Program-made: the position numbers and the translations under genes
The notes under the pieces: model-generated
The model's input: the letters and a program-made list of their open reading frames with translations, nothing else
Told to the model about the DNA's origin: nothing
Database searches by the model: none
Shown: positions 1 through 13,600 of the stretch, piece after piece
Layout: each line of letters starts with the position of its first letter
Position numbering within the stretch: position 1 is the stretch's first letter
NCBI RefSeq assembly: GCF_013373865.1
Contig: NC_050467.1
Coordinates: 40,985,692 to 41,049,691 of the forward strand
Length of the DNA: 64,000 nucleotides
Source: Monomorium pharaonis
Lineage: Eukaryota; Arthropoda; Insecta; Hymenoptera; Formicidae
Direction of reading: 5' to 3'

Positions 1-3000
1 TCAAGGCGCATGTGACTTATCGGCACGCGGTTTCACGCGTGCTTGTATTTAATTAACATTTCGCGCAGATTGAAACGACTCTCACGGCGTGAATAACGCT
101 CTTCTTCTGCAATTAGAAAGTGAGATGCCGCGCGGTGGCGCGGGCGTAATGTTACAAACTAAATCATAAATATCGCCCGGTACACGGATATTTCGGTCCG
201 GTGTGGACACACGCAATATTATTCAAATATATACGACCCTCGACATACTTGCAGCCGCGCGGCGGTGGAACGTAGTTATATGCGCTAAACCATGTGCGAC
301 TTGGGGACGCGCGGGAGCGCGCGCGTGTGCGTGCACGTGTGCACTTCGTGTCTACCGCGACCGCAGGTTACATGGGGACATTGTAATGGATGTAGTGTAC
401 GTTACCGAGCTAACATCGTGAACGTTCTTTGCCTACCCGCGCTTCATAAATCGCGACGGTGAACGCCGCGGCCAAGGTATTTGCACCGTGTGGCATCAGT
501 TTTTAGACGCGGCTATTAATTCGAATCTCTTATCTGCCGTTTGCTCGACGACGCAAATTGTACACGGGGAATTTTACTGCCTTCGCGATATTACTACCAT
601 TATGTATTACTCTCCGCGGAAGAGCAAACTGCAGAGGGGGGAAAAGGAAAACGGTGACTCTGCAAAGACTGTGTACCGCTTTGATAAATCGTAACTTTAG
701 GCGTAGTTGCGACAGAACCGCCGGGCGATTTTTCTTTTCTCCCTCTCTCTCTGACACCTTTTCGATTTAGAAAACGCCCGTCGTACGATTCTACTCGTAA
801 CAGATCTTCTAGATGAACTAACGAGCTGATCGAATCTCAAGAGTGACCGATTTGTTTACCACGTGTAACACACTTATGGCTTCCTGACACGTGATACGCA
901 GGCGCGATAGAGTAACACAAACGATTCGTCGAAAGATACGGCGTGCGGCATTAAATCAATCTTTCTCTCCCTCGTGTTGTGGCAGAAAAACGCCGCCGGC
1001 TAACGAACCCTTCCCTGTTTATGTTTCAGGTGAGTCATTGTTGCAAAAAAAAAAAAGGAACGGGAGAGGCACTCTTCATGTAGCACAGTGGACGCGGCGT
1101 CGCCTTTTGTAAGATGAGAATTATAAAGTCCGCCGGGTATGTAATGCCGCTATGCGGACACGTTGCATTTTATTTATAAACGCTAAAAAATTTATTTAGG
1201 TTTTTAGACGCGATGCAAAAATGTCGCGCTGTGCAAATTACTGCGCACGCGGTTTAATTGCATTTATAAGAACGCTTTTTCTCATTTGTATATATTTCTT
1301 ACTTCTTTATTTTTCACGTGTACGTATATTTTGGGATATGTAACGTGATTTTCCATCGCACTTAATCACCGTAGTGTGTTGTGCTAAGATAAAACGAACG
1401 TTTTTCATGCTTCTTTTCCGAAAAAAAACTTTTGTACTGGCACAGTTGAAAAACTTAAAGTAGAACACTGGCTATTTTACACGAGTTTCTTGCGATTAAT
1501 TCATGAACGCTGAAGACTAAAGTTTTCCTACTAAGAATTCACTATCTTCATACGTAATCTCATCGTTCGTGCTAATATCACACGTCCGTGCCTGAAATTT
1601 TCTGCGCGCGAGTCAGATAAATTTTCGTAACATCTTCTTTCTGACAATGTCTACTTATGGAATAAGTCAAAAACCCGGCGCGTTTCGCCGTGATAAACGA
1701 TAGCTCGCGACCGCGTTACCGAATCGGGTGGTACGAATTAAAACGAAGGAGACACGTTGCTTTTCCTCCTTCAGGCCCTTGTACAATCCTGATTAATGGC
1801 CGGATAACATCGTACAAACGGTGACGTTCGCGCCGTACGTCACTCAGGCGACGTTCGCCTTTGAGCGCACGGCGTTCGGAAAGCGCGGATACTTTGATGT
1901 GCAAATTTCTCAAATGGATTTTCGCCAAACTACATTTGGACGCGCTCGAAATTTATCGAATTATCATTGTCTCGCTTTATCCCTTTATAGCATTATACTG
2001 GTTCATCGTGCAGAGCAAAGTAAATATTTTCGCGTGACCCTCTTTTAATATGGCATCACGAGCGTACAGCCCATTCTGTATTTCCAGTCACGTTTGCGAC
2101 AATTTGTACCGTTTCTCTCCAGGGTGGCTCTGTGAATCGTGATGTTGCACCAAATTAAACATTTATTTATATCATAATACAAAAACATATGTGAACACAC
2201 GCGACAATGTTTTCTATTTCTCCGTGAGAAATTATTTTTGTGTAATTGGTGTATTTTCCCTTTTTTTTAAAATTAAATTATACTGATTAAACGGTTCAAT
2301 TATACGTTGTATAAAAATTATTTTGCTTGAAAAGAGTCTCATTAAAGAATTCTATTTTTGTAAATCTCTGTGAGATCACCTAAATATTTCTTTTGTGATG
2401 GATGTTAAATTAGAATCGCGAAGTATTTTTCTGGCGCCTGACACAATCGATGCGACAGTGCAGAGATTCTGAGGCTAAAAACTTTCGCATCTAGGTAATC
2501 TCGCGTCAGTCAAGGAGAGACGGTACAAGCAAATTGGAGTCGGATGCTCTTAACTCTTCTTACTTAGAAGGGAAATCGGATAGACAGTTACGAGATGCAA
2601 ATTGCATACCGTCGCATCAGAATTTATAAGCTTGGCCTGTAGTTCCTTATCTTCGTTTTCTTCTTATATTTTCTCTTTGATAATCTGTACATTCTAAATT
2701 TAATATAGATCATGCATTTCATTTAATTGATATTTAATTATTAGATTAAAAGTTAATAAAACAGATGTTTTATCTGTAGAAAAATTAATTATACGCAAGG
2801 AACATTTCTTCTTTTAATCCTTTTAGTATACCTTGCACAAAAAATTATTATCTTATTGTAATTGGAACAATGAATCAATATTAATAATGGCCTTAACTAA
2901 ATTAACAAAAAGTTGCACTGAAGAAATTGCACTGTTATTATCAATCGCATTTGTACACCGTATATACATTATTTGCGAAAATATAAGAACTTAGAAGATG

Positions 3001-3390
3001 TTCAACGTTATTTCAACCAATACAAGAACTTATAAATTAACGGGGAGATGAAGATATTTCGAGAGTTTGGATTTCAAAATTTTGTAATAGACCGGGGCCT
3101 CATAGCCGACCTGTCTTATGCTCACGGCTAGTTTTCACTCTACGCTACTTTCTACAAAGAGCTCTCAGCTTCCCGCCGCGGTGCTTACTTTTAAGGTTCG
3201 CCGATATAAAACTCTCCAAAGTAGAACTTCGCTACATACAGCCAGATTGAAATGGAAAGTACTCGCGCGCAAACTTTCACAGATAGATTCGCCCGCATAG
3301 TTCGGACCCTTTTATAGCAACATTAATATTCTTTCCAACGATCGTTCCCTAAAAGGATGGTACCGACTTATCTCAAATTGGATTTCGATA
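1..3390. other. Noncoding: GC-rich start then AT-rich DNA
   Basis: I see no coding region here that can be supported. The first 1.1 kb is GC-rich with a CG/TG alternating tract at 317-344. Sequences around 1140-1640 and 2160-3060 are AT-rich. The short ORFs have no recognisable domains and biased, shadow-like composition. Confidence 0.6.
317..344. repeat. Alternating GC/GT/CA tract
   Basis: Twenty-eight bases of strict purine-pyrimidine alternation beginning with GCGCGCGCG, in GC-rich noncoding DNA. Confidence 0.75.
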
Positions 3391-3402
3391 TGTGTGTATG
3401 TA

Positions 3403-3424
3403 TGTGTGTGTGTGTGTGTGTGTG
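3403..3424. repeat. (GT)n microsatellite
   Basis: An uninterrupted TG/GT dinucleotide run, preceded by a TGTGTATG-type imperfect start from 3391. Confidence 0.9.
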
Positions 3425-4299
3425 TTTTCGAAGTCTTTCTCAAGACTAAAATGAATTGCTTCATCTATCTGGCGTAATTCTACTAGACAACGTTTAATGA
3501 ATAATTTTTAGAGCAATTTGACAAAATCATGAATCAGCAACTTCGATGCTTACTCAGCAGGTTCCTTCGTTCAATCTCGGTTCATCTTCCGCTTAGGTAT
3601 TCCACCCTCGAGCTCTCTTATCCCGATCCACGAAGTATCCTCTTGTTCGGGTCGACAGACGTCACTCGATTCTACCGGCTTTATATTGGATTTTAGCCTT
3701 TCTATTCTCGTCTCGATTTTATTCGCCGTAAAGAACTGAGGCTTTCTGACAATTTTCACTTTTTCCGATATAGTCGATCGTTAGTACTGTGCCATTGGTC
3801 GTTCGAAGTATTTATCTACGTACGCGATGTCCTCCTGTCGCACGATACAAATCGCATGTCTCGGCCAGATTTGATTGTGTCATATGGATCATACGGCATC
3901 GATCGCATTTCTGCCTGACGGGGGAAAACCGATAGAAAGGCAGGTGGACAGAGTGTGCGATTTGTCAGGCGAATCGCAACAATGCATCTTTGTCGCTGAT
4001 TAGATGTAGACAGGACGATAAGCGAAGATACTGTCGTTTAATAGCTACTCTCTCTCTTTCTCTCTCCTTTCTCGGCACTCTCGTTCTCGCTTCCCCCGAT
4101 GCACCACGGTGGCTAGGCAATGACACCGCGCTTGGCTGCGCCGCGATGCACCGACACGTTGCAAATTTGCACCGCCTTGAACGTAGAGCACCGACCGCGG
4201 TGCAGCCGCGGCTAATGTGTATCCGGGATTCCGGGGAGGGATAAGAGAGCACAAGGGACAGGGAGGAAAGAGAAGAAGGGTGAAGCGTTTCTTAGAGAC

Positions 4300-4335
4300 A
4301 GAGAGAGAGAGAGAGAGAGAGAGTGAGAGAGAGGA
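4300..4335. repeat. (GA)n microsatellite
   Basis: A GA dinucleotide run with one interruption. It generates the Leu/Ser alternating pseudo-protein seen on the opposite strand. Confidence 0.9.
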
Positions 4336-6252
4336 AGAGAAAAGCACTTTAGCCAGAAGCATCGACTAACACTGCGGCAGAACGCGCGTACGTACTCTTC
4401 AAATGTATAGATGCACTTACGTGTGTGCGTCTCTTCCCTTCTTCGAACGCAGGAGGAAAACTGTGGGAATCGTCGTGGGACTTCAAATCTTTATTTGTTT
4501 TTTTTTTTTTACTTTTCCCTTGCGGTGATTAGACGAAGCGTGTATGTCGTAAGTCGGTGAGTCGTATCCCTCGTCTCTGCCTGACTGGCGCAGCCGAGGT
4601 GTTCTTTCTTTCTTCTCGTCGATGGAGCGTGACTCCGATATTTATCTCCTACGCGCGCGAGACGTTTATTTATGAGTGCGAGAGAAAAAACCGGAATTGC
4701 ATTACTCTCCACCGATGTGTCGAAGGAGAGAGCCCGCCAAAATATGTCCTTAAGCTTAATAGAATGTAATAGCTTCGACGGCGATGTAATAGTCTCGAGG
4801 GAGAGGAATAAAAAGGGTATTATCGCCGACGAGGTACCGGGCGATGACGAAGTGTGACCTCTTTGTGAAATACACGATCATAATCGTAAATATTTTAACG
4901 TGTTGAAGCTACATCTGAAAAAGCTCGAGATCCCGACCAAGTTTATACGGCAATCGGAGTTGCCCCACGGCATTAATAATAAATGTCGTTTGACTGATAC
5001 TAATTGAATTATAATCGCTACACCATTAGACGATTAATCGATGCGCTTGACCTAAATTGTTCGCGTTCGCGCTGTCAATTGATCGCGATCGCGCAGGTTG
5101 ATATATTTTATTACGGCGGGTCTCTCTCGCGCGAGCTCGATAAATTATAATTAAATGTCCATACCCGTGATAGACGTGTAGAATGATATGAGCATAATCG
5201 AGACGGGACGGCGGAGAAATCACGGGTATACATGCACGGGGCTGAAATTCGAGAGTTCCCAGACAATGATGCCTTTGTAGTTGCAAAACTGATGGAAACC
5301 TCCGCGTTGGCAAACTATCTCCTGACCTTTCAGGGCTTCCTGCACCGCTAACCCGCTGCATCGCGGTGGTCGTCGCTATACTTTCTCCTTCGCAAACGAA
5401 TTAAATACTGTGAGATGCTCCTGACATTCCCGCTCGTCGGCTGGAATGCCCGTTTGCTGGCTCGGCTCGTCCAGCCTGCAAATTTGCCGGCCGAGAGCTT
5501 GTGCGCCTCTTTTTTGTATACGGAACACGGCAGCGCGCCGCGGAGAGCGCGTTGTTATTTTTGTTTCCGCGCCTCTCCGAAACAACTATCCAGATTTATG
5601 GGGAAAGAATTTCGCGGCTCGTCAAGGATTTCATCCTCCGCGCTTTACGAACTGTACGCGTTCCGATGGGCTTCGAAGTAGGACGTATGTTATAATTACA
5701 GTCTAACATTCCCTTCGGGCGACTAGACGAAAGTCCGCTTGTAGACGACAGTGCCCGATCGATCGTATCGGGTGGCATAAATCACCGCGCGATACACTAC
5801 GTCGCGCGTTATAGATTAACGCATTGCACACGTGGGTGTGCAAATGAGGTAATAAATGAGGCGATTAAGTTTTCGCTGCAAAGAAGCGCGTAATGATGCG
5901 GCGAATGAGCGTGGGTCTCGCAATTATTCACGAATCTCTCTCGCAATAGGTCGCGAGCGCGACGGGAAAACGGCCGACAAATTGTTTGCCTCGAAAATGA
6001 TTTCGTGCCGCTCGTTGTTAGAAATAGTCGCCGAAGTCTGATTAGTAGAGGTCGTAAATCAATCTCGCGCTGCCTGTAGGCCCGACCGTGTATGCGGGAA
6101 GACACGCCGCGACTTCGGTTTCGAGTCGAATCGTACGTGCGAAAACGTGCCGCTGCATGGCCGATTAACGCGCGACTAATAGGCATCGTTAACTTTTACC
6201 GTGGCGGAATATAATCGCCGTTCTCGCACTCGGATTCTATCGTCTGTCTGTC

Positions 6253-6253
6253 C

Positions 6254-6281
<28 letters not shown>
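6253..6281. repeat. (CT)n microsatellite
   Basis: A perfect CT dinucleotide run of about 14 units within GC-rich DNA. Confidence 0.9.
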
Positions 6282-6284
<3 letters not shown>

Positions 6285-6797
6285 TTCTTTCTTTGTCCGT
6301 GCGATGGATGCGCCGCGAATCTCCGGCTCCGTCCTGAAAACCGACAATCCTGGTGACGGCGAACCGTCGCCGAGGATAAAGGCGGTTTGATTAAATAGAT
6401 ACGCCGGCGTCTAATTATCGAGCCATACCGTGTTCTTCGCGGCCCGCAGATAGCCCGCAGAGATTGTCGATATTGCCGCACCATCGAATCAGCACAAAGC
6501 GGAGAGAATTGAGAAACGTCGCGGGTCGTTTTCGCGAAAGTCGCGTCGCGCCGTGATTAAAGCTGAAAGGCCCGTAATTGAGTATCTCAAATTTCTCCTT
6601 TATACCTTGGCGATTTCTAACGAGCAACAAAACAAAGTGTCCCGCCATCCGCCTGATTAATTATCAAATTCATTGAAAGAATATGCGCCTAAATGAATTT
6701 GCGAATTCCGGGTCGACGTGCTCTCGTGTCCCTAATTCGCGTGCGAACGTGAGATCTGCAGTTTCAATTCGACCCGCGCGAGCTTTCGCGTCGAATC

Positions 6798-6827
6798 ATT
6801 TTATCATCGTGCATTTTATCATCGTGC
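6798..6827. repeat. Exact 15-bp tandem duplication
   Basis: Two head-to-tail copies of ATTTTATCATCGTGC with no mismatch, which suggests a recent local duplication or slippage event. Confidence 0.9.
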
Positions 6828-9800
6828 CTGTGCAAACCCGAGAGTCCCCCGCGCGGCGTTTCCCCCGGCCAGTCGCGATTATATCACGCGGATCGATTTC
6901 ATTGTGGGGCCTTTAAAAAAAGCCTGTTTACGAGAGACGACGTATTTCTCGGCGGGGACGGAGCTGCGTCGTGAATGGGCCGAGGCGGCATTTGTAACAA
7001 TGATGGGGTCCGCGCCGAACGGCGGCGAATGTGCGTGTTAAAAAGCTACGGATAATGATGACGCTCCGGCAGCGACGGTGGATGGTGATGACGATACCGG
7101 CTGGAAACGACGAACGCACTGTTGATGCACCGGCGATGCACGCCGAGAGACTCGGCCGAACACGAGCGCCGTCCTACGAAGTAACTGGACGCAGTCCCGA
7201 TACTCGTCAAACCAGTTTTATCGGCTGCTACTTGCTTCGGGATCCGAGCGGCGCGCAGGTACGGCCGCGAGATGCGCGAGATCTCTTAACTGCGACTTAC
7301 ACCTTGCAGCCAGCCGTTGCGTTTCAAGGGACACAATGCACTGGGGCCCCGTAACATTGAATTCTGTTCTTTTCAAAAAAATTACGTCTTTCTACGGTTC
7401 CCGTGTGTCACCTGGGATGCGCTTCTCTTATAAACTCTCTCTATCTCTCTCGGTTCCTTTATTTGGACCTTCCACGAAAAACTTTCTCGGCCATTGTGGC
7501 CGCGCTGATCCTCTCGAAGGCAATTTCGCTTGTACGCAACACGGACGCGCAACACATACGCGCGTTATTCTTCTCTCCGCTGCTACTGCAGCCGCCCTCG
7601 TTTGATCGACGAAACGCAAGATCATCCTCCCGATCGTTTAAAGCTCAAGCACCAGAAGAATATACCAAAGTGACCGAATGCGGGAGAACGATTATCTTTT
7701 TTGTAATTTGAAGGAGTTGATCTCTTTGTTGACCATTTATATGTAGTGGATTGAAAGGGGCTGAATTCAAAAATTTGAAATGGATATTAAACCCTTATAC
7801 AATGCAATGTATTATGTATAATCGAATGTCATTTTGGATCGTGATTTAAGGTAAAGGATTCTGAAAGTACGATAAGTTAAATTACTCAGCATCTATAAGG
7901 TAGGAGGCTACATATTTTATAAATATTATTATTATATTTCAAATTACAATTAATTACAATTTAATAAAATGCGAAATGAATATACGAACGCTATTTCTAC
8001 TTCTATTGTATCTGTACATACACACTTTCTTCGACTAACTAATAACGTCTATTATTGATTCACACGCGCACACATAGGTTCGACTGTCCTTCCTTTTGCT
8101 CGATATCAGTCGGTCAGCTCTCTGTAATGCTTGGTAATCGTGCAGCATCGTAATTAATGATCCACGGGCGTAGAGCCGAAATTGCGGCAACTCAATAGAG
8201 CAGGCCGGAAGGTAAACTCGAGTACGGCAGGACCTACTCGTTCGAAGCGCGAGGTGCAGGGTTATCCATTACCATACACACCGCATATGGCGCTTGCACG
8301 TGTACATTACAGTCGTATTGACGGAGTATACAAAGTAAATTCGATGGCGTAAGGGAATATAGGTTTATGCTTGATCGTGCAAATGATCCTCCGAAATGTA
8401 CCATCCGCGCGCCGCGGAGCTGAAGAGAACAAACATAGAGAATAACAATGATACGATGGAAAACGATCGAGACGCGATTGATGAATTGATGAACCATGAT
8501 GCGCAAACAGTCGGGGCTATCAATCTTTATCTATCCCGGCAGATAATGATGCACGCCACGTCTGGGCACGACAAACGAGAGCAGCTTCCTTATATGCCTC
8601 GTCGCTTCCAGTTCCTTTGTCTTTTCTTTTTCTCTTTTTCACCTCCTCCTGTTTTTCTCCTGTTGATTCCTTTCTGTCTCACGGTCTCGCAGACCAAGAA
8701 ACTGAGGGCACCGCGATGTCGGCGACTCGAGGATTCCCCCCTCCCCCTCCCCCGTGCGATGACTCATTGTCAATGACCGAACCGATCCGAACCGGTTTCG
8801 CGACTTCGTAAACGATGGTTACTCCAGAATAATGATCAAGGTCAAAAAACGTGGGTGTTGCGATAAGGTATTCTCTGGAACACGTATATTCGCAGAAAAC
8901 AGCATGTCTGACGTTTCGTAAGTAACCCTCTCGCTTCGATAGATTAGACTTTAAAGATCTATATCTTCTGTGCATTTCTGTCTCCCATCTCCCAGGAAGA
9001 ATATAGATAATATCCCAAATATAAAATAACTAGACAGCGCCGAAGTAACTTAAGTTTCGATACAAGGCAAAGTTCTGTGCCATTATGCCTCGAGAGTTCT
9101 TTACTCATGTTCCATCGCGATAGTTAAGTTTCCTAGCGTAACTTTTCGATACATTCATTTTTTCTACGCTCAGCGGCGACATTCAATTTTTCTTTATTTC
9201 AACGGCTCAACTTTTTTAGCGGTTTCATATATGTACATGTACCTTGACTTTAATTTAATTAAATGAATTACCTTGTCGGCCACGTCTACGAGACGAGTTT
9301 TTTATCGACTTATTAAACGTGAAGAAAATGAAATTTCACTGTCGTCATCGCGAATCAGCCGTTCAATGCGTTTGTAAGGTCGAAAGAGGACGATCGAGCG
9401 TCCCCGTCGTTTTGCTGGAGCTATAGCTATTGTTTAAAATACGTTTAATTACAAGGGCGACCAGATTGTTGGGTGATAAATCTAGCCTCACAGGGGCACG
9501 AAGCTTGTAAACAACGGGAAACAGGCCGGGATGTGCCGGCTAGTGTAAGTTCGCGAAAGTTCTCCTATTTGACCCTCAAAATCGCGTAACTTTCTAATTA
9601 AAACCTAAACTTCTCGCTAAAACTTCGCTCTATACGCATTCAAAAGCTTTATAACGCCGGCACCGCCTGTTGTGCGTAAACTCGGCGATACCAGCGATGG
9701 CGAGAAAGGAAGGGCAATTCACTCTCTTTGAGGAGACGGCCCGCGATGTTAAATGTTTTATCCCTCGCATTATCTTTTTCGCCGTCGATCACGATCGTGT

Positions 9801-10596
9801 TGTGTGTCGCGCTATCAGAAAACACGGAGACCCCTGCAGATAAATGTAGCAGAAATACATTACCGTCATCCGCGCGCCGAAAGGTCGTTTTTCCTTGGCT
9901 TTCTTTCCATTCACGAGTTGAAACTTCTTATTCGCTGTTTGCTTACTGTTTTTATAGCAAATAATTGCATAGCTGTTTCACGCGTTTCCCCCCCGAGTTA
10001 TTTATGGAGTTTCTCGCAAAGCGTGGTTATCGCAAGGCCGGACGAATCTTATTAACAGAGGGCTCGTTATGGATCTCCGTGTTTCTTATTTGTTCTCCCG
10101 GAAGTGTTTCATCCATTTTCCGCGTTCTTACAACAGATTGCTACAGCAGCCAATAGACCCCGTGGTATTCCATAGCCGTGGCGCGCCCCGGTGTAGCCGA
10201 AGAAATGCGGCGAAATGAAGTGCTCGCTATTTTTCTTCTTCACTTCTTCATCTTTCCCCCGCGCGGCTGTCACGGATGCCTCTATAATTTTTTAATTTCG
10301 TATATATCATATCACTCCGAGTGCCACTTCTTAAATGTCATGTACGACGTCTCCTCGCGTGCCAATTACTCTCTCGTTACTAACTCGAGGAAAGACAGTC
10401 GACTTTAAATTACGATCGTGTGGAAGAAAACGGTGTCAGCGAGTCGTTAGAAGATTTCTGTCTCGTGCGTGCGCTCGCATCGTAAATCGGTATTTTTATG
10501 CGAGAAACGGCCGCCGTATCACCATCGCCGGCTAGACGGACGAGAATAGACTAGGATTCATCTTACTGGGAGTTGGAGGGACAAATCACCGAGCGA

Positions 10597-10633
10597 TGCG
10601 ACGCGACGTGACGCGACGCGACGCGACGCGACG
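10597..10633. repeat. (GCGAC)n pentanucleotide tandem repeat
   Basis: About seven units of GCGAC with a single CGTG variant unit. It is CpG-dense, with two CpG per unit on each strand. No coding context was found. Confidence 0.9.
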
Positions 10634-13600
10634 GTCCCGTGAGTCCTTGCGGTTGACGTTTTGACATCGGCAGTCGCTGCTTATTAGCTCCGGGTCCGAC
10701 CATTTTGCCACTAATTCGTCCTAACGAGCCTAGCCAGGCACCGCTGGCGTTTTGTAAGTATCTCCGCTAATAAGCTCTTTGTTGCTATTCTGTCGAGAGC
10801 ATTCGTACAACTCGTATAGGCCACGTTTATCTCCCGCCCCGGCTTGACGGCCGGGAATTTGTCAGTGCGCCCGCAGATTCCCCGCGCGATAAATCCCGCT
10901 GTTCATTCACGGGTTTTCTCAGTTCATTGACCAATCGCAATGGTGAAAGATGCGTGTAGGTGCTCCTGCATTAACCGACACTCGTATATATCTCGGGCTT
11001 AGTACACATCGGTCGGGAATAATTAGAATCGGCTCTCGGCCGAGTGTTGGGAAAGCGACCGGTTGCGGAATACGTAATATGTCAGCAAACATTAAAGCCG
11101 CGGATCGCCCGATGCGACGTATATCATAGAGTTCTTTCGTTTTATTAATTAAAATTCCCCAGCTTTTTTTTTTGTTAGCGTATCACGGCGATACTTGAGG
11201 AAGGCGATCTTTCTCCGTGCAATGAAATGCAAGAAAACTCAACATTCTATTTCGAGCGAGAGTTTGCTCTTATCCTTTGAATACTGTATGTAATACCACT
11301 CGTGAATATCAGTTTATTGTATCATTAATGATCTCCGCTTCGTTGGAGAGTGAGAAAGAGAGCCGAGATGTTTTTTTTTTTTACGCGAAAGAAGAAAGTC
11401 TCATCGCGAATCTAAGCAGATTACATAAGATCCAATATTTGTCCGGGTTAAATCCGCTTCCCATTCGCGATTGCTCTTTGTCCCAGAAGAGTGACGTCAG
11501 TCGACTGGAGGAGACTTATTGCGCCTACGTGCATCGCCGTTGATATCCGTGAAATAGCTATCGTAATTTCATTGACAATCTCCCGTCGCGCCTCGCTGAT
11601 TATCAATGCGTTCGTAATGGAAATGCCATTCGCGCAAACATATCTTATAAGTACAAATTCATGAAACATACTACATTGCTCGTAACTTTTCGTAATCACG
11701 GCGTCAATTTCCCCTCATTATTTTACCGAGCATTTGACAATCTCTCGCGCGACGAATTATTACCAAATCTATTGATGAATTTTTTCACGAAAATGATTTA
11801 GAGATTTCTAGCACAAGTATATTCTCCGTATAATTCATGTCTCTTATTTCTTTTAACTTAAAAAACAAAGTTTTCTAGTTTGAATTGTTAAAATTTTATA
11901 ATATTATATTTAATATATTTTACATTACATTAAATACGATTTTAATTTTTTTTAAATAATTCGATCTACTGATTGTTGAGGAATAAAAGTATCATTAGCC
12001 TTCACTTAAGTGTATTGAATTTTCATAAAAATCTTGTTTTTATATTTCAAAAATGAAAATTATTATGTCATTACGTAGTAAGTGAGGATATAAATAATTG
12101 AAGTTAAATTGTTCTTCGACAGAACTCACGTGTTAACAAGTGATCATTACGGTGTTTCGTATAAGATGTTCGTTTGTTCGGAATTGAATGGCATTCGGCA
12201 AAGGAAGTTGTAATAGATCCGCGCTTTCGGCGTGACGACGGTACCGACATTGAATCAGCCGTTATGTTCAATCGAGGCACATCTATAATAAGGCGGCATG
12301 TAAATCCAGGCCGAGCGTAGCTGCACCGAACGCTGAATTTGACATTGTTCACCGGCGGCGGTGGATAGGAACTCCTTCCCGCCGCTCCCAACCTCTACCT
12401 CTAAAGAGCTTTAATTGGAACCCTGTCGCTTCAAATTACTGTCACTAGAGACGCTCCAGTTCCTCCTTTTGGTGTCGTCGTGCATCCCTGTCGCGAGCGA
12501 GGACGGTATTATTTTAGCAGGAAGTAGGTTTATGGAACGTTGACGTCTCGAGGGGGGAGGGATCTTACTTCGATTCTACAGAGCGATTATATCGAGAGGT
12601 TCTACCATTCTGCTTCTATGCGCAGCCGTTTATATACGCGATTCCTCTTTATTCCAGTTATAAACAGCCATAAACTTACGTATAAGGCAAACATACCTGC
12701 CATCCAATTTTCGCACGCCTCGCGTAAAGTTGCTTCCCGCGCACGTATTCAATATTCGGTGCATTCCTAATTGTATACGAAGCACTTACATTAGATCTTG
12801 CGAAGATTTGCATTTTGGTTGACAGGAAGCCGATGTAACATATGAATGCAAATGCTATTCTAAGTAATGACAAATAGAGTTTCTCGCCGTGTCGCTATTT
12901 CGGTATTCCGTAACTGTTCGAATAAGGGAGACGTCGAACACACCTTTTGGAACGTGAAGCTGAAAGCGGAAGATATGCAGGTATCATGTGATAGCTGTTA
13001 CGTGAAATAAGAGAGAGGATGGATATCGATGCTTGCCGGGAGAGTTATGTATTACCTGTGTAAATTCTAAATCGCATGGGGAATAGTTGCGAGAGGCGGC
13101 AAGCTCCACACGGGGAATGCTATTCCACAGTCGAACTTTTAATTTAAATCTGAAGAGGAAATCTAAAATTGTGCTGATGCTGGAGCATGGATCTATAGCT
13201 TCATTGCGAAAAAGCTCTCTCTCTTTTTTTTCACACGATTGACGTCACGTTTATTTTCAGTAAATTATCAAATATAAATAGAACAAGTTGTATATGTACA
13301 AAATATAAAATTTGTTTTTTTTTAATATTTGAAACACCGCTACCGAAGCACTTCGTTAATTATGTCGACGCTTGCCAATGTTTGACAACTTTGCGTTATA
13401 TACACGCGAAATCACAAAGTGCACTGTTGTAATGCATGTATAATAAAATACACGTGGTTTCACGACCAAGTGCGATTGATCGATTAAACATAAATAAGGC
13501 AGACGCAACTCGGTACCTTCAACCAAATTCGATTAAAGCGACGAACGGGAAATCTCGATTAGACGAAACATCGCTTTCCAAAACAAACACGGGAGGGATC

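Larger units (their letters stand above)
3426..10590. other. Noncoding: GC-rich with TAAT-core clusters and GA/TC tracts
   Basis: This stretch is mostly GC-rich and CpG-rich, with GA/TC microsatellites near 4.3 and 6.26 kb and an AT-rich island at about 7.74-8.04 kb. Between about 5.8 and 6.75 kb, many ATTA/TAAT cores (GATTAA, TAATTA, TAATAA) sit within otherwise GC-rich sequence. No supported gene was seen. Confidence 0.55.

Noticed and set aside
4045..4362. A minus-strand frame with alternating Leu-Ser
   Set aside because: It is a translation of the GA microsatellite and adjacent GC-rich DNA.
8087..8099. GGTTCGACTGTCC resembling a tRNA T-arm
   Set aside because: No acceptor stem, D-arm or anticodon arm could be fitted upstream. 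I found no convincing tRNA elsewhere, although a by-eye scan is not exhaustive.
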